Assembly (NCBI RefSeq): GCF_008119785.1
Contig: NZ_VSFA01000011.1
Location: 58,659-122,658, forward strand
DNA: 64,000 nt
Source of the DNA: Micromonospora sp. MP36
GTDB lineage: Bacteria; Actinomycetota; Actinomycetes; Mycobacteriales; Micromonosporaceae
Reading direction: 5' to 3'
Under the pieces are notes generated by a model that ran no database searches, was not told where the DNA came from, and worked only from the letters and a program-made list of their open reading frames with translations. Made by a program: the position numbers and the translations under genes. Below, piece by piece: positions 1 through 8,021 of the stretch (the first letter of the stretch is position 1; each line of letters begins with the position of its first letter).

Positions 1-597
<597 letters not shown>

Positions 598-601
<4 letters not shown>

Positions 602-1209
602 GCCGGACCGCCCGGGTGGAGCGGATCACCAAGGAGACCAAGGTCCTCGTCGAGATCGACCTCGACGGCACCGGCAAGGCTGACATCGAGACCGGCGTCG
701 GCTTCTACGACCACATGCTCCACCAGATCGCCCGGCACGGCGGCTTCGACCTGACCGTGCACACCGTCGGCGATCTGGAGATCGACGCCCACCACACGAT
801 GGAGGACACCGCGCTCGCCCTGGGCGCCGCGGTCGACCAGGCGCTGGGCGACAAGGCCGGCATCCGGCGGTACGGCTCGGCCACCGTCCCGATGGACGAG
901 GTCCTGGTCCGGGCCGCGGTCGACCTGTCCGGCCGGCCGTACGTGGTGCACGACGAGCCGCCGCTCGCGCCGTACATCGGGCCGGTCTACCCGACCAGCA
1001 TGACCCGGCACATCTGGGAGTCGTTCGGCCAGGCGGCCCGGATCACCCTGCACGTGGACGTGCTGCGGGCGGCCCGCCCCGGTGGCCACCCGGACGCCCA
1101 CCACGTGGTCGAGGCCCAGTTCAAGGCGGTCTCCCGCGCGTTGCGCGAGGCCACCGCGCTCGACCCGCGCAACGCCGGGGCGATCCCGAGCACCAAGGGT
1201 GCGCTCTGA
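598..1209 (+). CDS. hisB: Imidazoleglycerol-phosphate dehydratase
   Basis: Dehydrates imidazole glycerol phosphate to imidazole acetol phosphate, step six of histidine synthesis. The 203-residue length is that of the monofunctional actinobacterial enzyme without the phosphatase domain. Manganese-binding motifs are both present: FYDHMLHQIARHG and DAHHTMEDTALALG near the N-terminus, and HHVVEAQFKA near the C-terminus. The ATG at 598 is preferred over TTG 589 because GAAAGG lies nine bases upstream of it and only one base from the TTG. Its start overlaps the stop of the repeat mini-ORF, and its own TGA (1207-1209) touches the next such mini-ORF, so translation of the operon looks coupled. Confidence 0.97.
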
Positions 1210-1268
1210 TGAGCGCGAGGAACGGGGCGCGGCGGAGTACCGCAGCCGCGCATGAAGGGCGGATCTGA
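1209..1268 (+). repeat. Stop/start-bridging repeat mini-ORF between hisB and the 57-residue membrane protein
   Basis: A 19-codon frame starting ATG AGC GCG AGG. Its start shares one base with the hisB stop (TGATG) and its TGA (1266-1268) shares one base with the next ATG (TGATG). CTGATG occurs at both edges, as a target duplication would leave. Start-to-start distance is 59 (3n+2). The body is diverged from the other copies after the first dozen bases. Confidence 0.6.
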
Positions 1269-1441
1269 TGGGGGCGGCGCTGCCGACGTTGCTGCTGATC
1301 CTGGCCGGGGTGCTGGTCGGCGGGACGTGGTCGCTGTACCGGCAGGGCGCGCCGCGCGGCGCGGTGCTGATCACGGGGCTGCTCGCCGCGCTGGCCACCG
1401 CCGGTGGGCTGCTCTGGCTGCTACCGGGGGAGGGCTCATGA
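1268..1441 (+). CDS. Small two-helix membrane protein in the his operon
   Basis: A 57-residue protein with two hydrophobic stretches (residues about 4-20, LPTLLLILAGVLVGG, and about 31-52, AVLITGLLAALATAGGLLWLL) separated by a short basic loop with R-Q and P-R. I do not recognise a named family. It is placed between hisB and hisH and its ends fit the coupling pattern of the operon: ATG overlaps the preceding mini-ORF stop, and its TGA (1439-1441) overlaps the ATG of the next mini-ORF as ATGA. That arrangement and codon usage like its neighbours are the reasons for calling it a gene. A role in histidine synthesis is not implied. Confidence 0.7.
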   Translation: MGAALPTLLLILAGVLVGGTWSLYRQGAPRGAVLITGLLAALATAGGLLWLLPGEGS

Positions 1442-1467
1442 GCGAGCGCAGCGGAGTGCCGGCATGA
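1438..1467 (+). repeat. Short stop/start-bridging repeat mini-ORF before hisH
   Basis: Nine codons, ATG AGC GAG CGC AGC GGA then GTG CCG GCA TGA, with ATGA overlaps on both sides (upstream stop at 1439-1441, hisH ATG at 1464). Start-to-start distance is 26 (3n+2). It is the same length as the copy at 56362-56391 and shares the S-E-R-S start. Confidence 0.7.
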
Positions 1468-2087
1468 GCAAGCGGATCGTGGTGCTCGACTACGGCTCGG
1501 GCAACCTGCGGTCGGCCGAGCGCGCCCTGGCGCGGGCCGGTGCGGACGTCACCGTGACCGACGACCTGACCGCCGCCGCCGAGGCGGAGGGCCTGGTGGT
1601 GCCGGGCGTCGGCGCGTACGCCGCCTGCATGGCCGGGATCGAGGCGCTCGGCGCCGGCCCGGTCATCGCCGAGCGGGTCGCCGCGGGCCGTCCGGTGCTC
1701 GGCATCTGCGTGGGGATGCAGGTGCTCTTCGAGCACGGCGACGAGCACGGGGTGGTCACCAAGGGGCTCGGGCTGCTGCCCGGCGGGGTGACCCGGTTGC
1801 CCGCCGAGCGGTTGCCGCACATGGGCTGGAACACCGTGCACGCGCCGGCGGGCTCGGTGCTCTTCGCCGGGCTGCCGGTCGACGCCCGGTTCTACTTCGT
1901 CCACTCGTACGGGGTGACGGATGCTGCCGGGCTGGCCGCGTCCGGGGCGACGGTGACCACCGCCGAGCACGGGACCGAGTTCGTCGCGGCCGTGGAGCGG
2001 GGCCCGCTGTCGGCGGCCCAGTTCCACCCGGAGAAGTCGGCCGACACCGGCGCCACGCTGCTCCGCAACTGGTTGGCGACACTGTGA
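1464..2087 (+). CDS. hisH: Imidazole glycerol phosphate synthase, glutaminase subunit
   Basis: Class I glutamine amidotransferase that feeds ammonia to HisF. The 207 residues contain the oxyanion strand region VPGVGAYAACM, the nucleophile Cys in GICVGMQVLFE, and the catalytic His and Glu in FHPEKS. YFVHSYGV is also typical of HisH. The ATG at 1464 is chosen because it overlaps the preceding TGA and gives the usual start close to IVVLDYGSGNL; an upstream GTG/ATG-free extension in the same frame to 1404 would add non-conserved residues. The partner hisF lies about 3.7 kb downstream, separated by other genes. The 3' end has been duplicated together with the following repeat (see 2077-2196). Confidence 0.97.
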   Translation: MSKRIVVLDYGSGNLRSAERALARAGADVTVTDDLTAAAEAEGLVVPGVGAYAACMAGIEALGAGPVIAERVAAGRPVLGICVGMQVLFEHGDEHGVVTKGLGLLPGGVTRLPAERLPHMGWNTVHAPAGSVLFAGLPVDARFYFVHSYGVTDAAGLAASGATVTTAEHGTEFVAAVERGPLSAAQFHPEKSADTGATLLRNWLATL

Positions 2088-2206
2088 GCGCGAGGAGTGA
2101 GCCGGGTTTGCGAGCCCCGCAGCCGCGAACCAAGCACGACACTGTGAGCGCGAGGAGTGAGCCGGGCCTGCGAGCCCCGCAGTCGCGAGCGACGGTGGAC
2201 CGGTGA
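2077..2206 (+). repeat. Tandemly duplicated stop/start-bridging repeat after hisH
   Basis: Two 60-base units, 2077-2136 and 2137-2196, about 90% or more identical; each begins CGACACTGTGAGCGCGAGGA, so the last codons of hisH were copied along with the repeat. From GTG 2084 a 40-codon frame runs through both units and ends in TGA 2204-2206, overlapping the next GTG (2203) as GTGA. The 60-base duplication preserves the frame. The mini-ORF reads VSARSEPGLRAPQ twice. Confidence 0.8.
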
Positions 2207-2526
2207 GCAAGGAGCGGGCCCGCCGCCGGGAGGCCCGCCAGGCGCAACTGGAGGCCGAGCGCGCCGTCCGCCGCCGCCGGGTGGCGCGCCGGGAGCGGCG
2301 GCGGGCCCTGGTACGCCGGTTGACGCCGCAGCTGCGGCGCGGCCGCACGGGCCGGCTGCGGCGGCACACCCGGGGCGAGCGCGCGGCGATCGTGCTGCTC
2401 ACCGGGGCGGCGCTGGCCGCCATCTGGAGTTTGGTGGACGACCTGGCGCTGCGGCTGGCGCTGGTCGTGTTGTTGCTGCTGGTCCTGCCGGCGATCGTGG
2501 TGCTCGCCCTGGACCGTCGTACCTGA
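2203..2526 (+). CDS. Basic-N-terminus small membrane protein, function unknown
   Basis: A 107-residue protein. Residues 1-65 are extremely Arg-rich with alternating Glu/Ala and would form a charged helix or coiled coil. Residues about 66-82 ([15 protein letters not shown]) and 87-103 ([19 protein letters not shown]) are two hydrophobic segments, giving a hairpin with both ends and the basic region in the cytoplasm. The GTG start at 2203 overlaps the preceding TGA. priA starts 16 bases after its stop, so it is part of the his transcript. I do not recognise a family with known role; the position between hisH and priA is the only functional clue. Confidence 0.75.
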   Translation: MSKERARRREARQAQLEAERAVRRRRVARRERRRALVRRLTPQLRRGRTGRLRRHTRGERAAIVLLTGAALAAIWSLVDDLALRLALVVLLLLVLPAIVVLALDRRT

Positions 2527-2542
2527 TGCGAGGAGAAGAACG

Positions 2543-3271
2543 TTGAGCCTCACCCTGTTGCCCGCCGTGGACGTCGCCGACGGTCAGGCCGTCCGGCTCG
2601 TGCAGGGCGCCGCCGGCAGCGCGACCGCGTACGGCGATCCGCTGGAGGCGGCCCTCGCCTGGCAGTCCGACGGTGCCGAGTGGATCCACCTGGTCGACCT
2701 GGACGCCGCCTTCGGCCGGGGCTCGAACGCCCACCTGCTGGCCGAGGTGGTCCGGCAGCTCGATGTGAAGGTGGAGCTCTCCGGCGGCATCCGGGACGAC
2801 GAGTCGCTGGAGGCGGCGCTGGGCACCGGGGCGGCCCGGGTCAACATCGGCACCGCCGCACTGGAGGACCCGCAGTGGTGCGACCGGGTCTGCGGTGAGT
2901 ACGGCGACCGGGTGGCGATCGGGCTGGACGTGCGCGGCCGTACCCTCTCCGCCCGGGGCTGGACCCGCGACGGCGGTGACCTGTGGGAGGTGCTGGAGCG
3001 GCTGGACAAGGCCGGCGCCTCCCGGTATGTGGTCACCGACATCACCAAGGACGGCACCATGCGCGGGCCGAACCTGGAGCTGCTGCGCGAGGTCTGCTCT
3101 CGCACCGACGCGCCGGTGATCGCCTCCGGCGGGGTCTCCACCCTGGACGACCTGCGCGCCCTGGCCGGCCTGGAGCCGGTGGGCGTGGAGGGCGTGATCG
3201 CCGGCAAGGCGCTCTACGCCGGGGCGTTCACCGTCGCCGAGGCGCTCGCCACGCTGCGGGCCGCGGCGTGA
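2543..3271 (+). CDS. priA: Phosphoribosyl isomerase A (HisA; probably also TrpF activity)
   Basis: A (beta/alpha)8 barrel of 242 residues that isomerises ProFAR in histidine synthesis; in actinomycetes the PriA type also isomerises phosphoribosyl anthranilate for tryptophan. The catalytic Asp near the N-terminus ([13 protein letters not shown]) and the second Asp in [15 protein letters not shown] are present, as are two phosphate-binding segments ([21 protein letters not shown]). It starts with TTG after GAGGAGAAG. Dual function is inferred from the lineage and from the absence of trpF next to trpE, trpC, trpB and trpA in this window. Its stop overlaps the ridA start as GTGA. Confidence 0.95.
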   Translation: MSLTLLPAVDVADGQAVRLVQGAAGSATAYGDPLEAALAWQSDGAEWIHLVDLDAAFGRGSNAHLLAEVVRQLDVKVELSGGIRDDESLEAALGTGAARVNIGTAALEDPQWCDRVCGEYGDRVAIGLDVRGRTLSARGWTRDGGDLWEVLERLDKAGASRYVVTDITKDGTMRGPNLELLREVCSRTDAPVIASGGVSTLDDLRALAGLEPVGVEGVIAGKALYAGAFTVAEALATLRAAA

Positions 3272-3666
3272 CCTCCCCGGTCGTCACCCGCCTTGGCTCC
3301 GGCGGGCCGTGGGAGGCCCGGTTCGGCTACTCGCGGGTGGTGCGGGTCGGGAACCTGGCGATCACCGCCGGCTGCACCTCGACGGTGGACGGGCGGGTGG
3401 CGCACGTGGGGGATGCCGGTGCCCAGACCGCGCAGGCGCTGCGCATCGGCCTGGACGCACTCGCCGAGGTGGGTGTCGAGCCGGCCGACGTGATCCGGAC
3501 CCGGATGTACGTGACGGACCGGAGTCACGCCGACGAGGTCGGACGGGCGCACAACGCGGTGTTCGGGGCGGTCCGCCCGGTGGCGACGATGGTCGTGGTG
3601 GCCGGGCTGATCGACCCGGAGCATCTGGTTGAGGTGGAGCTGGAGGCGTACCTGCCGGACCGCTGA
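3268..3666 (+). CDS. RidA/YjgF family reactive-intermediate deaminase
   Basis: 132 residues of the YjgF/YER057c/UK114 trimeric fold. Members hydrolyse the 2-aminoacrylate and imine products released by PLP enzymes. Visible are the N-terminal [16 protein letters not shown] strand pair, the long helix with [19 protein letters not shown], and the conserved IRTRMYVTD segment whose Arg binds the substrate carboxylate. The C-terminal [11 protein letters not shown] carries the conserved Glu region. GTG 3268 overlaps the priA TGA, so it is translationally coupled. It is the last gene of this part of the his operon. Confidence 0.9.
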   Translation: MTSPVVTRLGSGGPWEARFGYSRVVRVGNLAITAGCTSTVDGRVAHVGDAGAQTAQALRIGLDALAEVGVEPADVIRTRMYVTDRSHADEVGRAHNAVFGAVRPVATMVVVAGLIDPEHLVEVELEAYLPDR

Positions 3667-3725
3667 GTCGGCGGCCCCGGCGGGGTGCCGGCGCCCTGCA
3701 GTGGGCGTGGTCACGTCGGGCCAAA

Positions 3726-3743
3726 TAAGTTGTGCGCAACTTA
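3726..3743. promoter_or_regulatory. Probable OhrR operator
   Basis: TAAGTTG-TGCG-CAACTTA is a perfect seven-base inverted repeat with a four-base centre, 23 bases before the ohrR start. OhrR/MarR proteins bind such AT-richer palindromes and usually repress their own operon. The surrounding 60 bases are the only AT-rich stretch here. Confidence 0.75.
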
Positions 3744-3765
3744 ATTGGGCACTACTGTTCGAGGC

Positions 3766-4212
3766 GTGACCGACGATCTGGTGCTGCGCCGGCAGGTGTG
3801 CTTCGCCCTCTACGCGGCGTCACGCGCCCTCACCGACGTCTACCGGCCCCTCCTCGACGCGCACGGGCTGACCTACCCGCAGTACCTGGTGCTGCTGGTG
3901 CTGTGGGAGCGCGACGACGAGCCGCCCACCGTCTCCGAGCTCGGCGCCCGGCTGCGACTGGACTCCGGCACGCTCTCCCCGCTGCTCAGGCGGCTGGAGG
4001 CGGCCGGTCTGGTGGTGCGTACCCGCTCGGCGCGGGACGAGCGCCGGGTCGAGGTGGGCCTCACCGCGCAGGGCCGGGCCCTGCGGCAGCGGATGGACGA
4101 GGTGCCCCGGCGGGTGGCCCGAGCCACGGGCCTCACCGACGCCGAGCTGGTCGCCCTGCGCGACACCCTCACCCGGGTCACTGAGACGATCCACCGACAG
4201 AAGGAGCAGTGA
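3766..4212 (+). CDS. ohrR: OhrR-type MarR family organic peroxide sensor
   Basis: 148-residue winged-helix repressor. The N-terminal sequence [16 protein letters not shown] carries the single reactive Cys of the OhrR class at about residue 11 of this start, and the Tyr residues that hydrogen-bond with it follow (YRPLL and [13 protein letters not shown]). The DNA-binding helix-turn-helix is [28 protein letters not shown] and the wing is [15 protein letters not shown]. Oxidation of the Cys by organic peroxides releases the operator. GTG 3766 is chosen because it gives the usual N-terminus; TTG 3745 is possible. An ideal palindrome sits directly upstream. ohr follows with a GTGA-type contact. 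Confidence 0.93.
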   Translation: MTDDLVLRRQVCFALYAASRALTDVYRPLLDAHGLTYPQYLVLLVLWERDDEPPTVSELGARLRLDSGTLSPLLRRLEAAGLVVRTRSARDERRVEVGLTAQGRALRQRMDEVPRRVARATGLTDAELVALRDTLTRVTETIHRQKEQ

Positions 4213-4217
4213 CCACC

Positions 4218-4643
4218 ATGCAGGTGCTCTACACCGCGTCCGCGCGGGCGACCGGGGACGGCCGGGACGGCCACGTCTGCACCTCGGACGGCACCCTCGA
4301 CCTGAACCTGGCGATCCCCAAGGAGATGGGGGGCGCCGGCGGCGCGGCCAACCCGGAGCAGCTCTTCGCCGCCGGCTACGCGGCCTGCTTCCACTCCGCG
4401 CTGCGGCTCGTCGCGCGCCGGACCAGGGCGGACGTCTCCGGGTCGGTCGTCGAGGCCGAGGTGGGCATCGGCCCGAACGGCAGCGGTGGCTACGGCCTTG
4501 CCGTCACCCTGCTGGTCGATCTGCCCGCCGTCGCGCGGGCCACTGCCGAGCAGCTCGTCGCGCAGGCCCACGAGGTCTGCCCGTACTCCGCCGCGACCCG
4601 GGGCAACGTCGCGGTCGCCCTCACCGTCCGTGAGACGCGATGA
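4218..4643 (+). CDS. ohr: Organic hydroperoxide resistance protein (thiol peroxidase)
   Basis: Reduces organic and fatty-acid hydroperoxides with a Cys pair and a lipoyl or thiol donor. The 141 residues contain both catalytic cysteines: [10 protein letters not shown] and [14 protein letters not shown]. The N-terminal [18 protein letters not shown] matches the family start, which favours ATG 4218 (AAGGAG 11 bases upstream); GTG 4209, which overlaps the ohrR stop, would add three residues. [13 protein letters not shown] is the family signature. It is co-transcribed with ohrR and overlaps the next gene by ATGA. Confidence 0.96.
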   Translation: MQVLYTASARATGDGRDGHVCTSDGTLDLNLAIPKEMGGAGGAANPEQLFAAGYAACFHSALRLVARRTRADVSGSVVEAEVGIGPNGSGGYGLAVTLLVDLPAVARATAEQLVAQAHEVCPYSAATRGNVAVALTVRETR

Positions 4644-5638
4644 GCACCAACCGCGAGATCCACCTGGCCGCCCGCCCGCAGGGCTGGCCCAGCGCCGACA
4701 ACTTCCGCCTCGTGGCGACCGAGGTGCCGACCCCGGGGCCGGGGCAGATCGTGGTCCGCAACCGGTTCATGTCGGTCGACCCGTACATGCGCGGCCGGAT
4801 GAACGACGTCAAGTCGTACGTGCCGCCGTTCGCGCTCGACGCCCCGCTCGACGGCGGCGCGGTCGGCGAGGTGGTGGCCAGCGCGGCCGACGGGTTCGCG
4901 CCCGGCGACACCGTGCTGCACGGCCTCGGCTGGCGCGAGTACGCGCTGGTCGACGCGAAGGCCGCCCGCCAGGTCGACCCGGACCTCGCCCCGGTGAGCG
5001 CCTACCTGGGTGTGCTCGGCATGACCGGGCTGACCGCGTACGCCGGCCTGCTCGACGTGGCCGCCATGAAGCCCGGCGAGACCGTCTTCGTCTCCGGCGC
5101 GGCCGGCGCGGTGGGCAGCATGGTCGGCCAGATCGCCAAGCTGCGCGGCGCGGCCCGGGTGGTCGGCAGCGCCGGCTCACCGGCCAAGGTCGAGCGGCTC
5201 CTGGGGCTCGGCTTCGACGCCGCCTTCGACTACCACGACGGCCCGGTGTACGACGCGCTCAAGGCCGTCGCGCCCGACGGCGTCGACGTGTACTTCGACA
5301 ACGTCGGCGGCGAGCACCTGGAGGCCGCGATCGGGGCGATGAACCTGCACGGCCGGGCCGCCATCTGCGGCATGATCGCCCAGTACAACGCCACCGAGCC
5401 GCCCGCCGCGCCGCGCAACCTGGCGCTGCTGATCGGCAAGCGGCTCACCCTGCGCGGCTTCCTGGTCGGCGACCACGGCCACCTGCGCGGGCAGTTCGTC
5501 GAGGAGATGGCCGGCTGGCTGCGCGACGGGAAGATCGCGTACGACGAGACGGTGGTGGACGGCATCGAGAACGCCCCGGCGGCGTTCCTCGGCATGCTGC
5601 GCGGCGAGAACCTGGGCAAGATGCTCGTCCGGCTGTGA
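4640..5638 (+). CDS. NADP-dependent medium-chain oxidoreductase (zinc-free MDR, 2-alkenal reductase type)
   Basis: 332-residue medium-chain dehydrogenase/reductase. The N-terminal GroES-like part contains [11 protein letters not shown], a signature of the leukotriene B4 dehydrogenase/2-alkenal reductase/CurA subgroup, and lacks zinc-binding cysteines. The Rossmann part has [20 protein letters not shown] and [15 protein letters not shown]. Such enzymes reduce the C=C bond of reactive enals and enones. The ATG overlaps the ohr stop (ATGA), and the link with ohr suggests removal of unsaturated aldehydes derived from lipid peroxides. That link is inference from context. Confidence 0.9.
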   Translation: MSTNREIHLAARPQGWPSADNFRLVATEVPTPGPGQIVVRNRFMSVDPYMRGRMNDVKSYVPPFALDAPLDGGAVGEVVASAADGFAPGDTVLHGLGWREYALVDAKAARQVDPDLAPVSAYLGVLGMTGLTAYAGLLDVAAMKPGETVFVSGAAGAVGSMVGQIAKLRGAARVVGSAGSPAKVERLLGLGFDAAFDYHDGPVYDALKAVAPDGVDVYFDNVGGEHLEAAIGAMNLHGRAAICGMIAQYNATEPPAAPRNLALLIGKRLTLRGFLVGDHGHLRGQFVEEMAGWLRDGKIAYDETVVDGIENAPAAFLGMLRGENLGKMLVRL

Positions 5639-5646
5639 CGCGGGGG

Positions 5647-5686
5647 AGGGGCCCTGTCTTGACGCTTGCGATAGAGGAGGGCCCCT
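5647..5686. repeat. Inverted repeat downstream of the ohr operon
   Basis: Arms AGGGGCCCT (5647-5655) and AGGGCCCCT (5678-5686) are perfect nine-base complements around a 22-base loop. It lies eight bases after the oxidoreductase stop and may serve as its terminator. The loop contains TTGACG and GATAG, so a hisF promoter within it is possible (TTGACG at about 5662). Confidence 0.55.
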
Positions 5687-5750
5687 GCTCACCCCGTGGC
5701 CGGGCTCACAGGCGGACGGCCGGTGGGGAACGGTTGGATAGGCTCGCGAC

Positions 5751-6518
5751 ATGACGGTGGCGGTACGGGTGATCCCCTGTCTCGACGTGGACGCCGGACG
5801 GGTGGTCAAGGGGGTCAACTTCCTCGACCTGCGGGACGCCGGTGACCCGGTCGAGCTGGCGGCGGCGTACGACCGGGCCGGGGCGGACGAGCTGACCTTC
5901 CTCGACGTCACCGCGTCCGCCAGCGACCGGGGGACCATGCTCGACGTGGTCCGGCGCACCGCCGAGTCGGTCTTCATCCCGCTCACCGTCGGCGGCGGCG
6001 TACGCACGGTCGCCGACGTCGACACCCTGCTGCGCGCCGGCGCGGACAAGGTCGGGGTGAACACCGCCGCGATCGCCCGGCCGGAGCTGATCGCCGAGAT
6101 CGCCGACCGGTTCGGCCGGCAGGTGCTGGTGCTCTCCCTCGACGTGCGGCGCGCGCCGGACGGCAGCACGCCGAGCGGCTTCGAGGTGACCACCCACGGC
6201 GGCCGCCGTGGCACCGGCCTCGACGCGGTCGAGTGGGCCCGGCGCGGCGCCGAACTGGGCGCGGGGGAGATCCTGCTCAACTCGATGGACGCCGACGGCA
6301 CCAAGGCCGGCTTCGACCTGCCGCTGATCCAGGCCGTCCGGGAGGCCGTCGACGTGCCGGTGATCGCCAGTGGCGGCGCCGGCGCGGTGGCGCACTTCCC
6401 CCCGGCGATCGGCGCGGGCGCCGACGCGGTGCTCGCGGCCAGCGTCTTCCACTTCGGCGAGCTGACCGTCGGCGAGGTCAAGGACGCCCTGCGCGCCGCC
6501 GGTCACCCGGTCCGCTGA
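5751..6518 (+). CDS. hisF: Imidazole glycerol phosphate synthase, cyclase subunit
   Basis: 255-residue (beta/alpha)8 barrel that uses HisH-derived ammonia to form imidazole glycerol phosphate and AICAR. The two catalytic Asp residues are in [17 protein letters not shown] and [14 protein letters not shown]; phosphate-binding loops are TVGGGVRTV and [11 protein letters not shown]. It is separated from ridA by the ohr module, so it probably has its own promoter in 5639-5750. The start ATG 5751 gives the standard N-terminus. Confidence 0.97.
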   Translation: MTVAVRVIPCLDVDAGRVVKGVNFLDLRDAGDPVELAAAYDRAGADELTFLDVTASASDRGTMLDVVRRTAESVFIPLTVGGGVRTVADVDTLLRAGADKVGVNTAAIARPELIAEIADRFGRQVLVLSLDVRRAPDGSTPSGFEVTTHGGRRGTGLDAVEWARRGAELGAGEILLNSMDADGTKAGFDLPLIQAVREAVDVPVIASGGAGAVAHFPPAIGAGADAVLAASVFHFGELTVGEVKDALRAAGHPVR

Positions 6519-6650
6519 TCCGTCCGCCGGTGCCGCGCTGACCGGCCACTGACTCGCCGATCCGGCGGTGTCGCTCGGGCCGGGACAAAGGCGTGGTCAA
6601 CGGCCCGGCACCGCCCCCGCCGGGCCCGCGAGCCGGTCGGGGAGAGGCGC

Positions 6651-7112
6651 TCAGGAGCGGCCGGAGTGGCCCTCTGGGGAGCGGCGCGGCATCGGGATCG
6701 ACCGGACCACGTACTCCTGGACGGCGGCGGCGTGGTCGTCCTCGTCGAGGCTCCAGTCGGACGTGCCCGGCGTGTGCCGGCGGGTCAGCACGCCCTGCAC
6801 GCTGTCCACCGTGGTCCCCACCCCGGCGCTCGGCCGGGTGCGCCACAGCCGCTCGCCGTCCGGGGTGATCCGGAACCAGCCGTCGGTGACCGTGACCAGA
6901 CCCGCGCCGAGGAGCCGGCGGACAGCGCCCTCGACCTCGTGCCGCTCGGGGATGGCCCGGTTGAGGTGGTCGGCGGTGGAGAGGACATCAGCGAGGCGGA
7001 CGCCCTCCGGGCGCCGGGTGGTGGCCGCGCGGCGATGCCGGCCGGCACCGCTCGCGATCACCAGCGAGACGAAGATCCAGGCGTCGGTCCAGCGCCATCC
7101 GTTCTCCCCCAT
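6651..7112 (-). CDS. Hypothetical winged-helix-like protein
   Basis: 153 residues, no recognised named family. The N-terminus has WTDAWIFVSLVIA, followed by VRLADVLSTADHLNRAIPERHEVEGAVRRLLGAGLVTVTDGWFRITPDGERLW. The latter reads like a compact winged helix: helices, then a two-strand wing around GLVTVTDGWFRITPDG. The C-terminus (SLDEDDHAAAVQEYVV) is acidic then basic. Adjacent genes give no clue to a function. The reading is preferred over the plus-strand alternative because codon third positions on the minus strand are G/C and the protein has a normal composition. Confidence 0.7.
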   Translation of the reverse strand: MGENGWRWTDAWIFVSLVIASGAGRHRRAATTRRPEGVRLADVLSTADHLNRAIPERHEVEGAVRRLLGAGLVTVTDGWFRITPDGERLWRTRPSAGVGTTVDSVQGVLTRRHTPGTSDWSLDEDDHAAAVQEYVVRSIPMPRRSPEGHSGRS

Positions 7113-7253
7113 GGACGAATGATGCCCGGCGTTGCCGGCGGAGAAAACACCCGGTTTCGACGCCGGCCGTTTACGCAGCTCAGCGCTGGTGCGGGCCGTC
7201 CCACCCGGTGGCCGTGAGCGGGCCCGGAGGGACGGTGCGGGGTGGACGCCGGA

Positions 7254-7931
7254 TCACGCCGTCTCGCCGGCCGGGCGTGGCGCGCCGGCCGCTGACGGCG
7301 CCAGGACGGACTCCGTGGGCTGCCGCGGGGGCACCGCGAAGAGCGGGATGAACAGTTGGGCGAGCGGCCCGATGGCGAGCGCGTACGCGACCGTGCCGAC
7401 GCCGACCGTGCCGCCGAGAAGCCAGCCCAGCGCCAGCACGGTCACCTCGATGACGGTCCGCACCAGCCGGATCGAGCGACCGGGACGGCGGGCGACGTAT
7501 CCGGTCATCAGACCGTCGCGCGGGCCGGGGCCGAACGCCGCCCCCAGGTAGAGCCCGGTGGCCGCCCCGTTGGCGACGATCCCGACGACCAGCAGGCCGA
7601 TCCGGACCGGCAGGCCGCCGCCGGGTGGCAGCAGGGCCAGGGTGCCGTCCACCACCAGTCCGATCACCACCACGTTGCTGACCGTGCCGAGGCCGGGGCG
7701 TTGCCGCAGCGGGATCCAGAGCAGCAGCACGAGGGCGCCGACCGCGATGGTGACCGTGCCGAAGGAGAGCCCGGTCTGCCGGGCGAGGCCCTGGTGGAAC
7801 ACGTCCCACGGGTCGAGGCCGAGGTCGGACCGGATCATCAGGGCCATGCTGACGCCGTAGAGCGCGAGCCCGGCGTAGAGCTGGGTCAGCCGCCGGGCCG
7901 GCCGGTACCGGAAATTGCCAATCGGTGCCAT
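7254..7931 (-). CDS. yczE: YczE/YitT-type integral membrane protein
   Basis: 225-residue protein with about five hydrophobic segments. The signature GVSMALMIRSDLGLDPWDVFHQGL in the first third is typical of the YczE/YyaS/YitT group of unknown transport function. ATG 7931 is chosen because the conserved FRYRPARRLTQLYAGLALYG begins soon after; longer frames run into the divergent gene. It is divergent from a MocR regulator across about 58 bases. YczE genes are often paired with MocR regulators of the YczR type, so control by the neighbour is likely. GCCAAT/ATTGGC motifs lie in and around the shared region. Confidence 0.88.
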   Translation of the reverse strand: MAPIGNFRYRPARRLTQLYAGLALYGVSMALMIRSDLGLDPWDVFHQGLARQTGLSFGTVTIAVGALVLLLWIPLRQRPGLGTVSNVVVIGLVVDGTLALLPPGGGLPVRIGLLVVGIVANGAATGLYLGAAFGPGPRDGLMTGYVARRPGRSIRLVRTVIEVTVLALGWLLGGTVGVGTVAYALAIGPLAQLFIPLFAVPPRQPTESVLAPSAAGAPRPAGETA

Positions 7932-8021
7932 GCATGCCACTCTAGGGGCCAATCTTCCCCACAACAGAGCCAATTTCGGAGGTGTGGCCATGACGAGTCA
8001 GGTGCGTGGCGTCCAATTGGC
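7917..8021. promoter_or_regulatory. Direct-repeat operator array for the MocR regulator
   Basis: GCCAAT occurs at 7917-7922, 7948-7953 and 7969-7974, with its complement ATTGGC at 8016-8021. The first three are in the same orientation, spaced 31 and 21 bases (about three and two helical turns). MocR proteins are known to bind direct repeats with helical-turn spacing between themselves and a divergent target. Confidence 0.6.

Noticed and set aside
2077..2206. CRISPR array
   Set aside because: Only two contiguous 60-base units without unique spacers.
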